NCBI GenBank assembly: GCA_028829895.1
Contig: CM054179.1
Span: 43,010,617-43,074,616, forward strand
Source: Sinotaia quadrata
Lineage: Eukaryota > Mollusca > Gastropoda > Architaenioglossa > Viviparidae
DNA length: 64,000 nt
Reading direction: 5' to 3'
Under the pieces are notes generated by a model. That model was not told where the DNA came from, did not search any database, and was given only the letters and a program-made list of their open reading frames with translations. Of this stretch, positions 23,464 through 35,169 are shown in pieces. A program made the position numbers and the translations under genes. The first letter of the stretch is position 1. Each line of letters begins with the position of its first letter.

Positions 23464-23997
23464 CTAGCAGAAGTGTTCACACGTGTCATACAGTAAAGTT
23501 ACTGGAACCAGAGAGTGAAGCGCAACAGAGAGAAGGAATTTTGTGTTGTATTCTGCTGTAAACAAATTAGCCAGAAGAAACTGCGGAGGGGCAACAATAA
23601 TAATTAGAAGAATAAATGCGCGCAATTTTTGTAAATTATGCGTTAAGAAAAGAAGATGGCTTTTAGTTTGTGCACGAATAGACGTAAACAAAACTCCTAT
23701 GCCGATAAAGATTGAAAAAAAGTAGAACATTTTAATTGATTTAGTCCTACGAATGACACTAATATCTGCACACCAATTACTTAAGCCAGATGGATTATTC
23801 AAAGACACGAAGACAATCAGATCAAGAATGAAACAGCTAGCTATATAGAGATGATAATATATAGTTACACACAAAAAATTGCAATACATATACAAACACA
23901 GATATACTAGATAATTACTCCCTAACAGCCTGTGTTGTATTATAAGATCTTTGATATAAAAAAAATACCGGAACCTGGCGTCATTCTCTGACATCAC
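23464..23997 (-). CDS. Unrecognised 177-codon hydrophobic ORF
   Basis: This is the longest non-repetitive ORF outside the retrotransposon, and it lies in AT-rich DNA where stops should be frequent. The predicted peptide has about four hydrophobic stretches (near residues 28-66, 88-105, 126-147 and 153-168), which would suggest a membrane protein. But U-rich codons give hydrophobic residues by composition alone, there is no family motif, and splice sites were not resolved. It could be a relic of a multi-pass membrane protein exon, or chance. No function is proposed. Confidence 0.2.
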   Translation of the reverse strand: MMSENDARFRYFFYIKDLIIQHRLLGSNYLVYLCLYMYCNFLCVTIYYHLYIASCFILDLIVFVSLNNPSGLSNWCADISVIRRTKSIKMFYFFSIFIGIGVLFTSIRAQTKSHLLFLTHNLQKLRAFILLIIIVAPPQFLLANLFTAEYNTKFLLSVALHSLVPVTLLYDTCEHFC

Positions 23998-24560
23998 AAG
24001 TTCAGAAGGTCAACATTAAAGGCAATCCATTAAGTCGTCTTATTAAGTGAATATGTTAGCATAGATTTATCTCCTTTCTCCAGAGTTCAAGGGCGGCAAA
24101 AAGCCATTACCAGCAACAAACCCAACTAATCGAAATGACGACGTTGCATGCAAGAGGCGGTCATACAAGACATCTTTGTGCGCTTGCGTTTTAAATTGTA
24201 CAGTGTAAACAAGATAAATGTATGCCTCGTGCCGTGACGTGATGAGTACACAAGCAAGCACCGAAAGAATCTCAGGAAGAACGTTTGCCCGGCATTCAAG
24301 GCAACAACAAAAATTGCCGTTGCTATACATAAGACGCTTTTAAGAAGTAAATATTGATAATACACAAGCAAAGTAGTGTCTGTGGTAATTCCACTTCCAA
24401 CATGTGCTGATTTCGCAGAGAGATGAAGTTGCACAAGTCGAGGCCTTAAGATTAGAAACAAAAGGAGTGTTTGAACATAACGTGTTAAAAGAGTTGGTGT
24501 TAAATTGTTCTGGGCACAATACAGTTTGCTGTGATTTTATATATTTAAAATAGAATTTTC
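23998..24560. other. No gene seen
   Basis: Two overlapping minus-strand ORFs (24067-24330 and 24126-24461) in different frames are unrecognised. Confidence 0.45.
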
Positions 24561-24569
24561 AGTGTGTTT

Positions 24570-24601
<32 letters not shown>
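24561..24601. repeat. (TG)n microsatellite
   Basis: TG run with TTTG interruptions on its left side. Confidence 0.95.
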
Positions 24602-25152
24602 TCCTATCTTCAAAGACTGGAAGAAAGTCGAGATTGATTCTTATATAACAATTCGTGAAGATTTACACAATTTCATTCCGCCCCATGCCATGACAAAAAA
24701 ATACATATAATAATTCGTAGATAACACACAGTTAATTTTTAAGAGTAAGATTTCAATACTTGAACGTCAGATAAAGCGCGAATAAGACACCATTTCTTGT
24801 CATTTTTGTGCACTGCATGCGTGTGCAAGTGTGGAAGGCATGTGTGTAGGCATGTATGTGGGGGGGGGGGAAGCGTGTGACTTGCTGATGGCATGTAGGA
24901 AATTATGCTATTTCAGTAAGATTCTGATTTTACTTTGAAACACATTACACAAACGGCCATGTAAACAACTTTGCTGATAGTTTACACGAGTCAGAAGACA
25001 AGCATCCAGTCCAAAATATTACAATTTCGGTTCTAGTGCAGAATAATTTGCTATATAAAAGAGACGTTTGTATTTCGTTTCAAACACACAAGCGAATGTG
25101 AAGTTGTAGGCAGTCTTACAGTTGGAAGAAATAAAATGTTTTTTTCAAGTAT
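24602..25152. other. No gene seen; G10 run
   Basis: G homopolymer of about 10 at 24861-24870. Otherwise featureless. Confidence 0.5.
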
Positions 25153-25400
25153 ATAATGAATGCTACTTTGTCAAGAGCTTTACATAATGAAAGCGACTTT
25201 ATCGAGAGCTTTACATAATGAGCGACTTTATCGAGAGCATTACATAATGAATGCGACTTTATCTAGAGCATTACACAATGAATGCGACTTTATCTAGAGC
25301 ATTACATAATGACTGTGACTTTATCTAGAGCATTACATAATGAATGCGACTTTATCTAGAGCATTACATAATGAATGCGACTTTGTCGAGAGCTTTACAA
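25153..25400. repeat. 31-bp minisatellite, 8 copies
   Basis: Units ATAATGAATGCGACTTTATC followed by TAGAGCATTAC. The outer copies have GTCGAGAGCTTTAC variants; the inner ones are homogeneous. Confidence 0.97.
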
Positions 25401-25880
25401 GTATACCAGTTTAGTTTCAAGCACAGACGGAACGAGAGTTTGTAGAGGCCTCTGGAGTCAAAATGTTTAAGTTTCTGTATATATGTACAAAGAAAGAAAA
25501 GGAAAGGAAACAAATGCGAGCACCCCAGAAACTGCAGACGAATTTGTTGACAATCCTAAATGCAGACGAATATACATTTCAGTAATTCATGAGCGATAGG
25601 ATTATTGCTGCAATGGAAAATTGTGCTTCCCATGATTAAATTTTTAATTTTTAAATCGTCATTCTCCTGGTGCATAAAGTCGCACAACTGTCGCATGGGA
25701 ACGAAATAAACGGCACCGTCTGGAACACGTCATGATGATGGGAAATGAAAGAGTCGTTTCATTGGCACATTCTCCACCAAAATCACGACCTCGAAAGAAG
25801 AAGATAAATGTGACATATTTTCTTAAGGAAAATGGAAGATATTTGTAGAAAACGAAAAATATTGTCTTAATCTTTTGTAG
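25401..25880. other. No gene seen
   Basis: Unique AT-rich sequence leading to the polypyrimidine tract at the candidate acceptor at 25880. Confidence 0.45.
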
Positions 25881-25978
25881 GTCTTTACTACATCCTCCAA
25901 AGACATTTCATAGAGCTGTGCGGTTGAACCGATATTGCCAAAGAAGAGTGCTTGCCCAAGGGCCCGGCAGGCGCACAG
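25881..25978 (+). other. Weak candidate internal exon
   Basis: A good acceptor (TCTTTTGTAG ending at 25880) and donor (CACAG then GTATGT at 25979) bound 98 bases that are open in one frame only. GC content is above the surroundings. The peptide contains FHRAVRL...RRVLAQGPG, which loosely recalls the YERAV..RLGR...GPG segment of stomatin/Band 7 proteins, but the match is too weak to name a gene. Confidence 0.2.
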
Positions 25979-26469
25979 GTATGTCGATTGGAAAGGTCAC
26001 GGGGAGGATGTTTTGAGAGCCTCGGATCCGACCGGGAGCATGATGCACAAGTGGCTGTGCACCTCGCCTCTCCAAATCCGGCGTGAGAGACGTTCAAATC
26101 TAATTTCTATTTGTATGACTGTGCTAAACACTGAAACACATGCTATTAGCACAAACGAGTAACAAAATTATTCAAACGCAGACTTCCCAAATCTGAATTG
26201 CTCCATGCTTATATGGAGACTCTATATGCAAAAGAGCGAGAGACTAATGAATACATTTACTACAGGAAACATAATGATTTCTTGTATGAATCAATAGCAG
26301 TCCCCTAATAAACTATATCATAAGTAATACTGAATATAACTCGGTTTCAAATAGAAGAAACATGTCTGAAAGTTAAATGGAAGTTATTCTATTTATTTAT
26401 TTATTCTATAATTTATCAACTTAGTAAACGCATTGCTACAGCAACAAATTTAAAACAGAAAATGCTTGA
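25979..26469. other. No gene seen
   Basis: The GC-richer patch continues to about 26095, then AT-rich sequence follows. Confidence 0.45.
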
Positions 26470-27000
26470 ATTATGACGAATACAAGACAGAAAGTGTTTG
26501 TGTTATGATGAGGTCGAAACAAGAAAGAAAGTGCATATAATAGACCAAAAGAGAGTGGATATATTATAATGAGAATAAAACTATACGGAGTGCATATATT
26601 AAAATGTCAAAACCAGACAGAGTGCATATATTAAAATGAGGTCAAAACCAGACAGAGTGCATCTATTATAATGAGCTCAAAACCAGAGTGCATCTATTAT
26701 AATGAGGTCAAAACCAGACAGAGTGCATATATTATAATGAGGTCAAAACCAGACAGAGTGTATATATTATAATGAGGTCAAAACCAGACAGAGTGCATAT
26801 ATTATAATGAGGTAAAAACCAGACAGAGTGCATATATTATAATGAGGTCAAACCCAGACAAAGTGTATATATTATAATGAGGTCAAAACCAGACAGAGTG
26901 CATATATTATAATGAGGTCAAAACCAGACAAAGTGTATATATTATAATGAGGTCAAAACCAGACAGAGTGCATATATTATAATGAGGTCAAAGAAGACAG
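26470..27000. repeat. 35-bp minisatellite, ~15 copies
   Basis: Units AATGAGGTCAAAACCAGACA followed by GAGTGCATATATTAT. Left copies (26470-26600) are degenerate; the right ones are nearly identical, with two alternating GTGCATA/GTGTATA variants. Confidence 0.98.
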
Positions 27001-27490
27001 AGCACATGCTAGATGACGGTGTCGAAAACACTCCGCAAGAAAACGAGCAAGGAGCAACAGGAAAGCAAGAGAACAAGGAGCACACAGCACAAGCTATAGA
27101 ACAAGGAACAGAACAAGCAACACACAGCACAAGCAATGGGAAGAACACACAGCACAAGCAACAGGAAGAAGAACACACAGCACAAGCAATAGAAAGAAGA
27201 ACACACAGCACAAGAAATAGCACAATCAAAAGAACAAGGAATACACAGCACAATCAAAAGAACAAGGAACACACGGCACAATCAGAACAATAAGGAACAC
27301 TCAGCACAAGCAATAGAACAAGGAACACACGGCACAATCAGAACAAAGAACACAGAGCACAAACAGCAGCATCAAGGAAACCAAAGCACAAGCAATACAG
27401 CAAGGAACACAGCACAAACAACAGAACAAAGAACACAGCACAATCAAAAGGACAATGAACGCACAGAACAAACAATAGAGTAAGGAACAT
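27001..27490. repeat. Irregular (GAACACACAGCACAA) minisatellite
   Basis: Words GGAACACACAGCACAAGCAA and CAATCAAAAGAACAA recur at variable intervals of about 15-36 bases. It directly follows the 35-bp array. Strong purine/CA bias keeps several frames open on both strands, producing Gln/Thr/Ala-rich or Cys-rich pseudo-ORFs. Confidence 0.93.
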
Positions 27491-27927
27491 ACTGAAAAAA
27501 AATGACGTATGCATGTTATGTAAATCGACGCACAGCATAACGCACGACGCTATCAAGAGAAAGCACATCTGTTCTTGGTGTGACGTCAAAAACCGGACGA
27601 AAGAATGGAGCAAGTAAAACACTTCATGTGCATTTTCTTCTTCCTCCACGAGTCAGCACGAAGAACAACAAAAAAAAAAAATAAAAAAATAACTGCATAT
27701 ACTAGCGTCAAACAAGCGCCAAACATAAGCAAGAGTTCCTCTTTGCCATTGGAATGAAAACAGGGAGAGTAAATATACAAATTATGATAGGTTGGTATCG
27801 AGAGTTCTTGCCCAATCCGCTCCCTCCCTACTAGAGAGACAAGCAGAAGAGAAGAAATACGACTAGAAGACTGCAAATAAATTATAAGCATCCAATTCCC
27901 CCACTGGTTCCCGGTACAAATTAAAGG

Positions 27928-27956
27928 AGTGAGTGTGTGTGTCTGTCTGTCTGTCT

Positions 27957-28006
<50 letters not shown>

Positions 28007-28007
28007 A
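27928..28007. repeat. (TCTG)n(TG)n(GA)n microsatellite
   Basis: Compound run: GTGTGT, four CTGT units, about 13 TG units, then about 14 GA units. Confidence 0.96.
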
Positions 28008-28934
28008 CCCGATATTCATAGTACACGCAGACCTACAGTAGCAATATTGAGAGGGAGATGTAATTATTAAAAAAATAATCTACTTTAAGAAAATAACAAC
28101 CAAAATCAAAGAAATATTACGCAGATGTCAATGTGTATTATTCCTTCGGCTACGGCTCTCACAGTCTGTGATTTCATTAAACACTGATCCTAATGATTAA
28201 CGGTCAGAACTCCAGTGCATAACAGTAACTAGCCTTACACACATGAAATGAAGTTTGAGCCAAATTTTCAAGCAGAAAGGAAGGCAGTGACAGCGAATGA
28301 AGAAACAGAATGTTTACTTCTTGACTCTATCGAAGCTAAAATTACAATTTTCATATGCGTTTGTATGCGTGAGTGCATAAAATAAACAAGTATTCATGCT
28401 TTTTCACAAGCATGTGCTCGGACACACATATCAGCAAGGGGAAAATATTACCCGTGTAATTCTTTACTCCCTCTTTTCTAATATAAACTAAATTCTCAAT
28501 TAGTTTATTAAGGAAAGGAATACAACAGAATAAAACTTTAAATTATTTTCTTTACTTTCTCCATAAGGTTTGTTTAAATTTAGAATGACTAAAAAAAAAT
28601 CGTTATCTGGTTACGTGTCCATACTACTACCATCCACCCCTAAATCCATCCCAGGACCGTGAATAACCGCAGGTAAAAACGAAGAGAAATACATCGCACG
28701 AACTTATTAAACCACAAATGACATGCACAGAAACGCAAATGATTTTCTGACAGAACGCCAAAGTGATAATCTTCACGGAATTGCTCTTTTTCATTTCCTT
28801 ATCGGAGTATCCGCTTGTCTCCCTTTGCCCAATTCTCTCTCCAGTCAACTCGATGACAAGAATAAAATCGGGCAAATAAGAAACGAACAGAGTGCAATCC
28901 TACTTCTCTCCTCCAGGTGTCGGCACCGAGTGAA
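28008..28934. other. No gene seen
   Basis: ORFs near 28627-29030 on the two strands overlap and are unrecognised. Confidence 0.45.
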
Positions 28935-29166
28935 ACCTTGTTTCGCGGGCAAAATTGCCTTCTTTTCACGCTGTCGGCCGTTTAGAGCAAGAACTGACAA
29001 GACATCTCTCTTAGTCATGACGATTTCCAAGGATGGACAAACACAAGCCTATCGCTTCATTTGGTATAGCTGGTCGCCCGCGGAAGCAGCCTGCGGGGTG
29101 TTGATAATAACTGTTTTTGTCAAACGTTTACAATGCGCTTAGTTCTGTTAGAATTCAACCAATCAG
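28935..29166. promoter_or_regulatory. E2F-like site and CCAAT box
   Basis: TTTCGCGGGC at 28941-28950 resembles an E2F site and ACCAATCAG at 29158-29166 is a canonical CCAAT box. The intervening stretch is GC-richer than its flanks. The pair could mark a proximal promoter; no start site or first exon is identifiable. Confidence 0.2.
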
Positions 29167-29512
29167 TAGCGGGGGAACCCGTGGAGGTGACCCAGTGGTG
29201 GGTGGAAATAAGGATTTCAGACTGTGATAAAGTGAAACTTATTGCTGAGCAAGAAAGAATTGCGTGGACCTGTGTCAAAAGTTTCCAAACTGGAAATCCT
29301 TGGTTAAATGCATTTCTGTTTTAACTTTTAAGTATTTTCTTTTCTATTTTTTCCTTGGCTTATGTCACTATACTTTCATATAAGTTTGAGTTCAAAATGA
29401 AGTTACTAAGTGACAACATTTCAAATATTGTCAAGTAAGAAACACGTCGATTGGATGGACAGACGAGTGACGAAAGTTGGGTTGAACAGTTAGAAAACAA
29501 CCTACCATATAT
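29167..29512. other. No gene seen
   Basis: A 63-codon plus-strand ORF (29133-29324) is unrecognised. Confidence 0.45.
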
Positions 29513-29572
29513 ATAGAGAGAGAGAGAGGAGAGAGAGAGGAGAGAGAGGAGAGAGGAGAGAGAGAGAGAGAA
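29513..29572. repeat. (GA)n microsatellite
   Basis: GA repeats with several GGA interruptions, preceded by TATATATA. Confidence 0.96.
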
Positions 29573-29825
29573 GTAAGCTTTCGTAAAGAGCGCTAATGGC
29601 AACAATAACAATTTATGAATTTTACATGTATGTCGATGCATGACTCTTTTCATGTTGGTAACAATATACATTTCGAGTTGCAGTCAAACGGCCATAATTG
29701 AAAATATCGACAAGTCGACAAGCCAGGGACATATAATGCATGTTGTGATATCATAAATTATTGCTAAACAGTTATCTGTCAAAATCTCTTGTGCACTTTA
29801 TACAGCAGTGAGTTCAGTAAATGTA

Positions 29826-30040
29826 GGTTACACATTTGGTAATTATATATCCCTTAGACTACACATTTGGTAATTATATATCACTTACACTACAAATTCC
29901 AATATATCCCTTACACCAAACATTTGGTAATTATCCCTTACAATATATATCCCAATATATCCCTTAGACTACACATTTGGTAATTATATATCCCTTACAC
30001 TACACATTTGGTAATTATGTATCCCTTACACTAAACATCT
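29826..30040. repeat. ~31-bp minisatellite, ~6 copies
   Basis: Units CTACACATTTGGTAATTATA then TATCCCTTAGA; some copies are internally deleted. Confidence 0.93.
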
Positions 30041-30140
30041 ACAATTCAACTCTCAGGACTTTTAGGGCTGGTTAACGCCAAAAGTCGACTGCAATATAAA
30101 CTATACACCTGGGATAATAATTTTTGAAAACCTATTATAA

Positions 30141-30142
<2 letters not shown>

Positions 30143-30185
<43 letters not shown>
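30143..30185. repeat. (CT)n(AT)n microsatellite
   Basis: About 11 CT units, then about 10 AT units. Confidence 0.96.
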
Positions 30186-30527
30186 ATAACAAAACTGATA
30201 CACATTAGTTAAACTTTCAACACCGAACTACATAGACACAAAATTAAAGTGCGACAAACAACAATAAACGAAATAACAATTTTAAAACAGATACTCTAAT
30301 TAGCCTATAAACCAAGACAGATAATACATAAGCGGCACCACTGAACTACTTTATACTAATAAAGCTCGACTCATAACTATAAAACTAGAATTACTAAATA
30401 CAATAATTCTATATTATCTAACACACAGACGCAACAGATGAACTATATATGCTAAATATTCAAGTCAACCATAAATACACATATAATAAGAGAAAGACGG
30501 AAAGGGTCAACTCTTGATTGTCAACTC
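30186..30527. other. No gene seen
   Basis: AT-rich unique sequence. Confidence 0.5.
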
Positions 30528-30806
30528 CTAAATCTACAGTTAGGAAATACTACAAACAACTGTAAGGGACTGAACTACAAATCTACAGTCAGTTAGGAAA
30601 TACTACACACAACTGTAAGGGACTGATGGAATATGCATGATGAACTAAACACTACACACAGCTGTAAGGGACTGATGGAATATGCATGATGAACTAAACA
30701 CTACACACAACTGTAAGGGACTGGTGGAATATGCATGATGAACTAAACACTACACACAGCTGTAAGGGACTGATGGAATATGCATGATGAACTAAACACT
30801 ACACAT
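30528..30806. repeat. 49-bp minisatellite, ~5-6 copies
   Basis: Units ACTACACACAGCTGTAAGGG then ACTGATGGAATATGCATGAT GAACTAAAC. The two leftmost units are a different variant with ATCTACAGTTAGGAAAT. Confidence 0.95.
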
Positions 30807-31022
30807 CTTAAATGATTAACTATAACAACTTTCAAGGTGAGCTTTCAAAAATGGTTGCTTTAACTGAATGATTTAAGTGAGCGCTTAATCTTATAAAAGC
30901 TCTAAGTACATCATGACATCATTTACTTAGGCAAGAAAATATACAATGTCTTCATAGAAAGTAATATACATTATTAAAAAACCTAGCATTCTGAACAAAC
31001 ACATTAAAAAAAACCAATATAA

Positions 31023-31440
31023 TTTTGCTAATGAGAAAGATGTCTTGAAAGCTATAATGAAAAATATATCTTAATTGAGATCCCTAATGAAAAAGATGTG
31101 TCTTGAGAAAACCCTAATGTAAAAAAGATGTCTTGGGAGACCTAATGAAAAGAGATATCTAGAGAAACCTAATGAAAAAAAGATGTCTTGAGAGCCCTAA
31201 TGAAAAAGAAGGATGTCTTGGGAGCCCTGATGAAAAAAAAAAGGATGTCTTGGGAGCCCTATTGACGGTCCTCATGAAAAAGGTGTCTTGATAACCCTTA
31301 TGAAAAAGATGTTCTCAGAATCCATATGAAAAAAGATGAGTCTTGACAGCCCTTATGGAAACGATGTCTTGACAGTCCTTACGGAAAAGATGTCCTGACA
31401 GTCTTTTGATAAAGATGTGTCTTGACAGCCCTAATGACAA
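31023..31440. repeat. ~27-bp degenerate minisatellite, ~14 copies
   Basis: CCCTAATGAAAAAGATGTCT followed by TGAGAG or TGACAG recurs with length changes in the A-run. Divergence is high throughout. Confidence 0.92.
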
Positions 31441-32864
31441 TGACAATGGTTTTCTTGTGTCTCTGCTCACAAGACAGCTTACTTCAAGTGCATGAACTCT
31501 AAGGAAATGGTCGCTGACCATACGACCTATACCACGCTGTCAGATGAAGAGTGCAACCTTCAAGCACGAATGTGCTCAAGTGTGAAATGAGACAGGTAGA
31601 GTAGTGAGAGGCTGGAAGCAGGCAATGATTGACAGCAAAGTCTAACAAAGAAAAAAGGCCCTAGTGTTGTATTCTGTTGTAAATAGGTAAGAAGTGAAGG
31701 ATACAGAGAAAATGGAGATTCGAAAACGCTGTCCTGTCCTTCGTTAGAACTAGGTCACCCCCCCCCTCCTTTATTTTGATTATTTTTTGGTTGGTTGCTA
31801 TTGCTGCGAATAACAGTATTATTGTTTGAGCGAGAGCCGTAGAGTGTGTGTAGGAGAATTTGGCGTAGTGTCGTCATGCATGTCACACTGACCTTGAGGC
31901 CGAAATAGAATTTCGCGAGCGCTATCTAGGCGATAAGCTTCAAATTTTCGACACAGCCGGTACGGTTATTGAGGATTTAATTGATAAAAACTGCCATTAA
32001 ATGCAATATAGTTGGGGGAGAGTATGCTTTAATTAACTCATGTAGTAGTGTTTTTAAGATAGATGTCTTCAGAAAATGTTAATGACTGAAAACGTGGACA
32101 AAAATCGATGAAACATCGGGAAAGTAGGATTTCTTACCTTTAATTATATAGTTCAGTTACCATGGCTTTAACATATCTCTATTCACCAATTACCTAACTA
32201 CCCTCCTTCTATATACCAACCCATCCATTCACACACTCGCCTACTTAAGTACCTGCTCATCTATATTTCTACCGACTTATCTATCGGTGACTTTGTACCA
32301 AACTATATACTTACCTTTTAGCTCCCCTTATCCATCTACCTAAAGTCAACTTCACCCATCTGTCTTTCATTCAAACTGAAATCATACTTCTATCCCTATG
32401 AAACCAACTGAGACTGGTATATATGGCGCTGGTCAAATAAAGTGTCATCACACAAGACATCCTATTCAGAGGAATAATGTGACACGCTTCTCTATCTCAC
32501 AAGTGTCTTAAGTCAGCAAAAGCCTGGCAGAGCATGAGTTTAATATATATGTAAGTATACACTATTCTGCTGTATTTAAAAAAAAAACTTTTAAACTACC
32601 TTAAACAATTTGAAGCAGCACTGCACTTCATTAATCAGTAATCCGTTAGATTGATTAGAACATCAGACCTGCTAGCATTCAAATTGAGTAATCTTCAAAG
32701 GTTAAGTAAAAATATAAATACCACTACTACTATTACTAAAATACCACTACTACTAATAGTAATGGTTTCATTTTCGCTAACTCTCCAAAGAGTTATAAAA
32801 GTTCATAATCAGGTTTCCAAGCTCAGTATTCAAGCTTCAGGGGGATGGGTAAGGATTCATCGAT
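31441..32864. other. No gene seen
   Basis: Includes C8 near 31760 and pyrimidine-rich CCATCTACCTA-type low complexity at 32170-32360. No gene recognised. Confidence 0.5.
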
Positions 32865-32955
32865 AAAAAAAAAAAAAATCACAACGTCCAAGGCTGGTCT
32901 CGAACCCAGGACCATTCTACAAGCAGCGATGACGTTTTAACTTCACAGACTTTCC
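32865..32955 (-). repeat. tRNA-like (SINE-type) fragment
   Basis: The minus strand has a B-box-like GGTTCGAGACC (plus coordinates 32896-32906) in a CTGG/CCAG stem context. A T14 run (pol III terminator) lies about 18 bases downstream. Upstream, AAGTTAAAACGTCATCGC resembles a degenerate D-arm. Cloverleaf pairing is incomplete, so I read a tRNA-derived SINE head or pseudo-tRNA. Confidence 0.4.
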
Positions 32956-34247
32956 TCGCACATGGCAAAAATGTGAGCTCTAAGAGCAGTAACTCTGCAA
33001 GGAATGGCAGTGCAAAAGAGTTGAAACGATGTCGTGCAAAATCCCACACTTTGCGTCATAATAAATCGTGTCCATGACGTTACAACAAGCATGCCCATGA
33101 CGTTAATTTAAATAATTATTGCCACTATCATAGCACACACACAAATTTAATTTCACATCAAAATGCAGTGACATTTCTCAGTATAAAGATACTTTCACAT
33201 GTGAATACACGCGATCTCACCGTGAATGTGTTTGTAGTGGCCCTGTTGTTAGTGCGGAACTCGTTTGCTGATCAACGCAATTTTATGAACCCGTCTCGTG
33301 AGTTTTTAGTCTAATGGCGGACAATACAAAGCACGCGTAAATAGAGTCTAAGTGTGCGATCTTGCAAATGGAATAAACATGATAACTGCATGAACAATGA
33401 CACTTGTCAGGAATCTGCGAGTGGCGGCAAAATATTTGCTCCATGTTGTTGAGTGCTAACGTATGCTTGCAAAGTGATACTTAGATAATATTTATGAGTC
33501 TGAAAAGGACGACATGATGAAATACTGTTGTATGGTTAGCGCTTACTCAAACTTTGAACACAACTAAAAACAAAACAACCAACCGATACTGTGATGTCTG
33601 TGACAGATGAAATAAAAAATGTGCACGTTTGTTTTATGAGCAGATGCATGCGTGCAAATGAAACAAAAGATAAAAGAAATAAAATAAAAAGTAAAAACGC
33701 TATGTGCAGTGTTGTAACGGGGTCTGAGAAACTGTAATTTAACATAATATTGTTATTGTGTAAGATTGTTTGCAAGAGACAGGAAATAAACTGTAACTAT
33801 GTGACGCGTGACTTGTGTGTGACAGTAGGAGTTGACGTTAAGAGCAAGGGAGTGGGGTAATTACAACAACCAAACAGGGTGAAGACGGTGGTGGTAAAAA
33901 AGCGAGAGAAGCAGTAAATCCAGGTCAGTGAACTAACGAAGTTTGTTTGATTTAGGAAACCTCCCCCGCCTCCAAATTTCGCTGATTTCGCAGACAGATA
34001 CAAATAGCAGCAGAGAGATTGATGCTATGAAAGGTTTTGATGCAGAGCCATGGGCGGAGGGAGTTACAGTTGGAGTGGGTAAGTTGGTGGATTTTCTAGG
34101 AACAATTTTACGGGTACCAACGGCTTACTCTTTCCAATTTAAACAACTAATGGATCGCGTGTGCAATCGTCTCATCCAATGATTAAACACTAATAACCCC
34201 ACCACCCGGAACTAGGAGGCATTTAAGGATCAGTCATAAAGTTTTTA
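32956..34247. other. No gene seen
   Basis: CATGACGTTA occurs twice near 33075 and 33098. ORFs are short and unrecognised. Confidence 0.45.
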
Positions 34248-34318
34248 ACCGCGAACTGGGATCGAATCTCGGTCACTAAAGCGAAAGGTTACGTGTCCTA
34301 CCGTTTGTCTCGTCTGGA
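34248..34318 (-). repeat. tRNA-like (SINE-type) fragment
   Basis: The minus strand reads GGTAGGACACGTAACCTTTC GCTTTAGTGACC and then a B-box-like AGATTCGATCCC (plus coordinates 34258-34269). The order D-loop, anticodon-like loop, B box is right for a tRNA-derived sequence, but the acceptor stem does not close. No long poly-A or LINE-like tail was recognised. Confidence 0.45.
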
Positions 34319-35169
34319 AAAGAATAAATTGATTTCAGGACCATTTATGGTGATACTATGAAGATTTTAAAAGAATCGAATCAATTTGAGCAACTTAATA
34401 AACTGCAACAGGTAAAAATGGCAGGTGAAACAGCTAGTGGTAGTGTGATACAGTTAGTGGCAGTGTGATACTGCTAAAATCGAATACTTTTCAATACATA
34501 TACAAGAGTAAAGGGAGAGAAGTTATCGAATATTGTTTATTATTTAACTCAAGCATAAATTAAAGCGCGCTGCCCATGGTAAATAATAATACTACTATAT
34601 TGCTAACACACAAAACCACATGGTCAAATGGAGTATATCGGGTAAATAAAAGAACCGACCACACCCCCACGAATAATAAGGTAAACTAGATTATCTTTCA
34701 ACATATGAACTGTAGGAAATACGGACAAGAGAATGCAGTGAATTACTTTTTAGTATACAAACTGTGCAAACACAGACAGGAAAACACATATATTGAAAGA
34801 GCACTAGTAGATGGAACTAATTTGTTATCCCTAATCATGTATCCCTAAAATTCGTAACTAAACAAAATAAACGTCTCTATCAAGATACGAGAAATCCGAA
34901 AAATAAAAATTATTTCCATGATTTTCAAATACAAATCTGTCAGCTTTACGAATCGGCAGAAATTTAATGAATAAAGAGCAATTTAACTCACCGAGGACTA
35001 GAGGATTTTATGAATAAAGATGAAAACTACATGGAAAAAAATTATTCTGGAAAAAGAGTGTGTGTGCGTGTCTGTGCGTGCACACGTGCTAACAAGTAAA
35101 TTGCTGAATATTTTTCAAAACATATTCAACACAATCCGCGTGATCAGAGCGCTGAATTTGTTTTCAGGT
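34319..35169. other. No gene seen
   Basis: A short AGTTAGTGGCAGTGTGATAC duplication lies near 34430-34470. Otherwise AT-rich. Confidence 0.5.

Noticed and set aside
26982..27293. 103-codon EHTAQAIEQ-type repeat protein and its minus-strand Cys/Leu-rich shadows
   Set aside because: Fortuitous ORFs in a CA/GA-biased irregular minisatellite, open in several frames on both strands.
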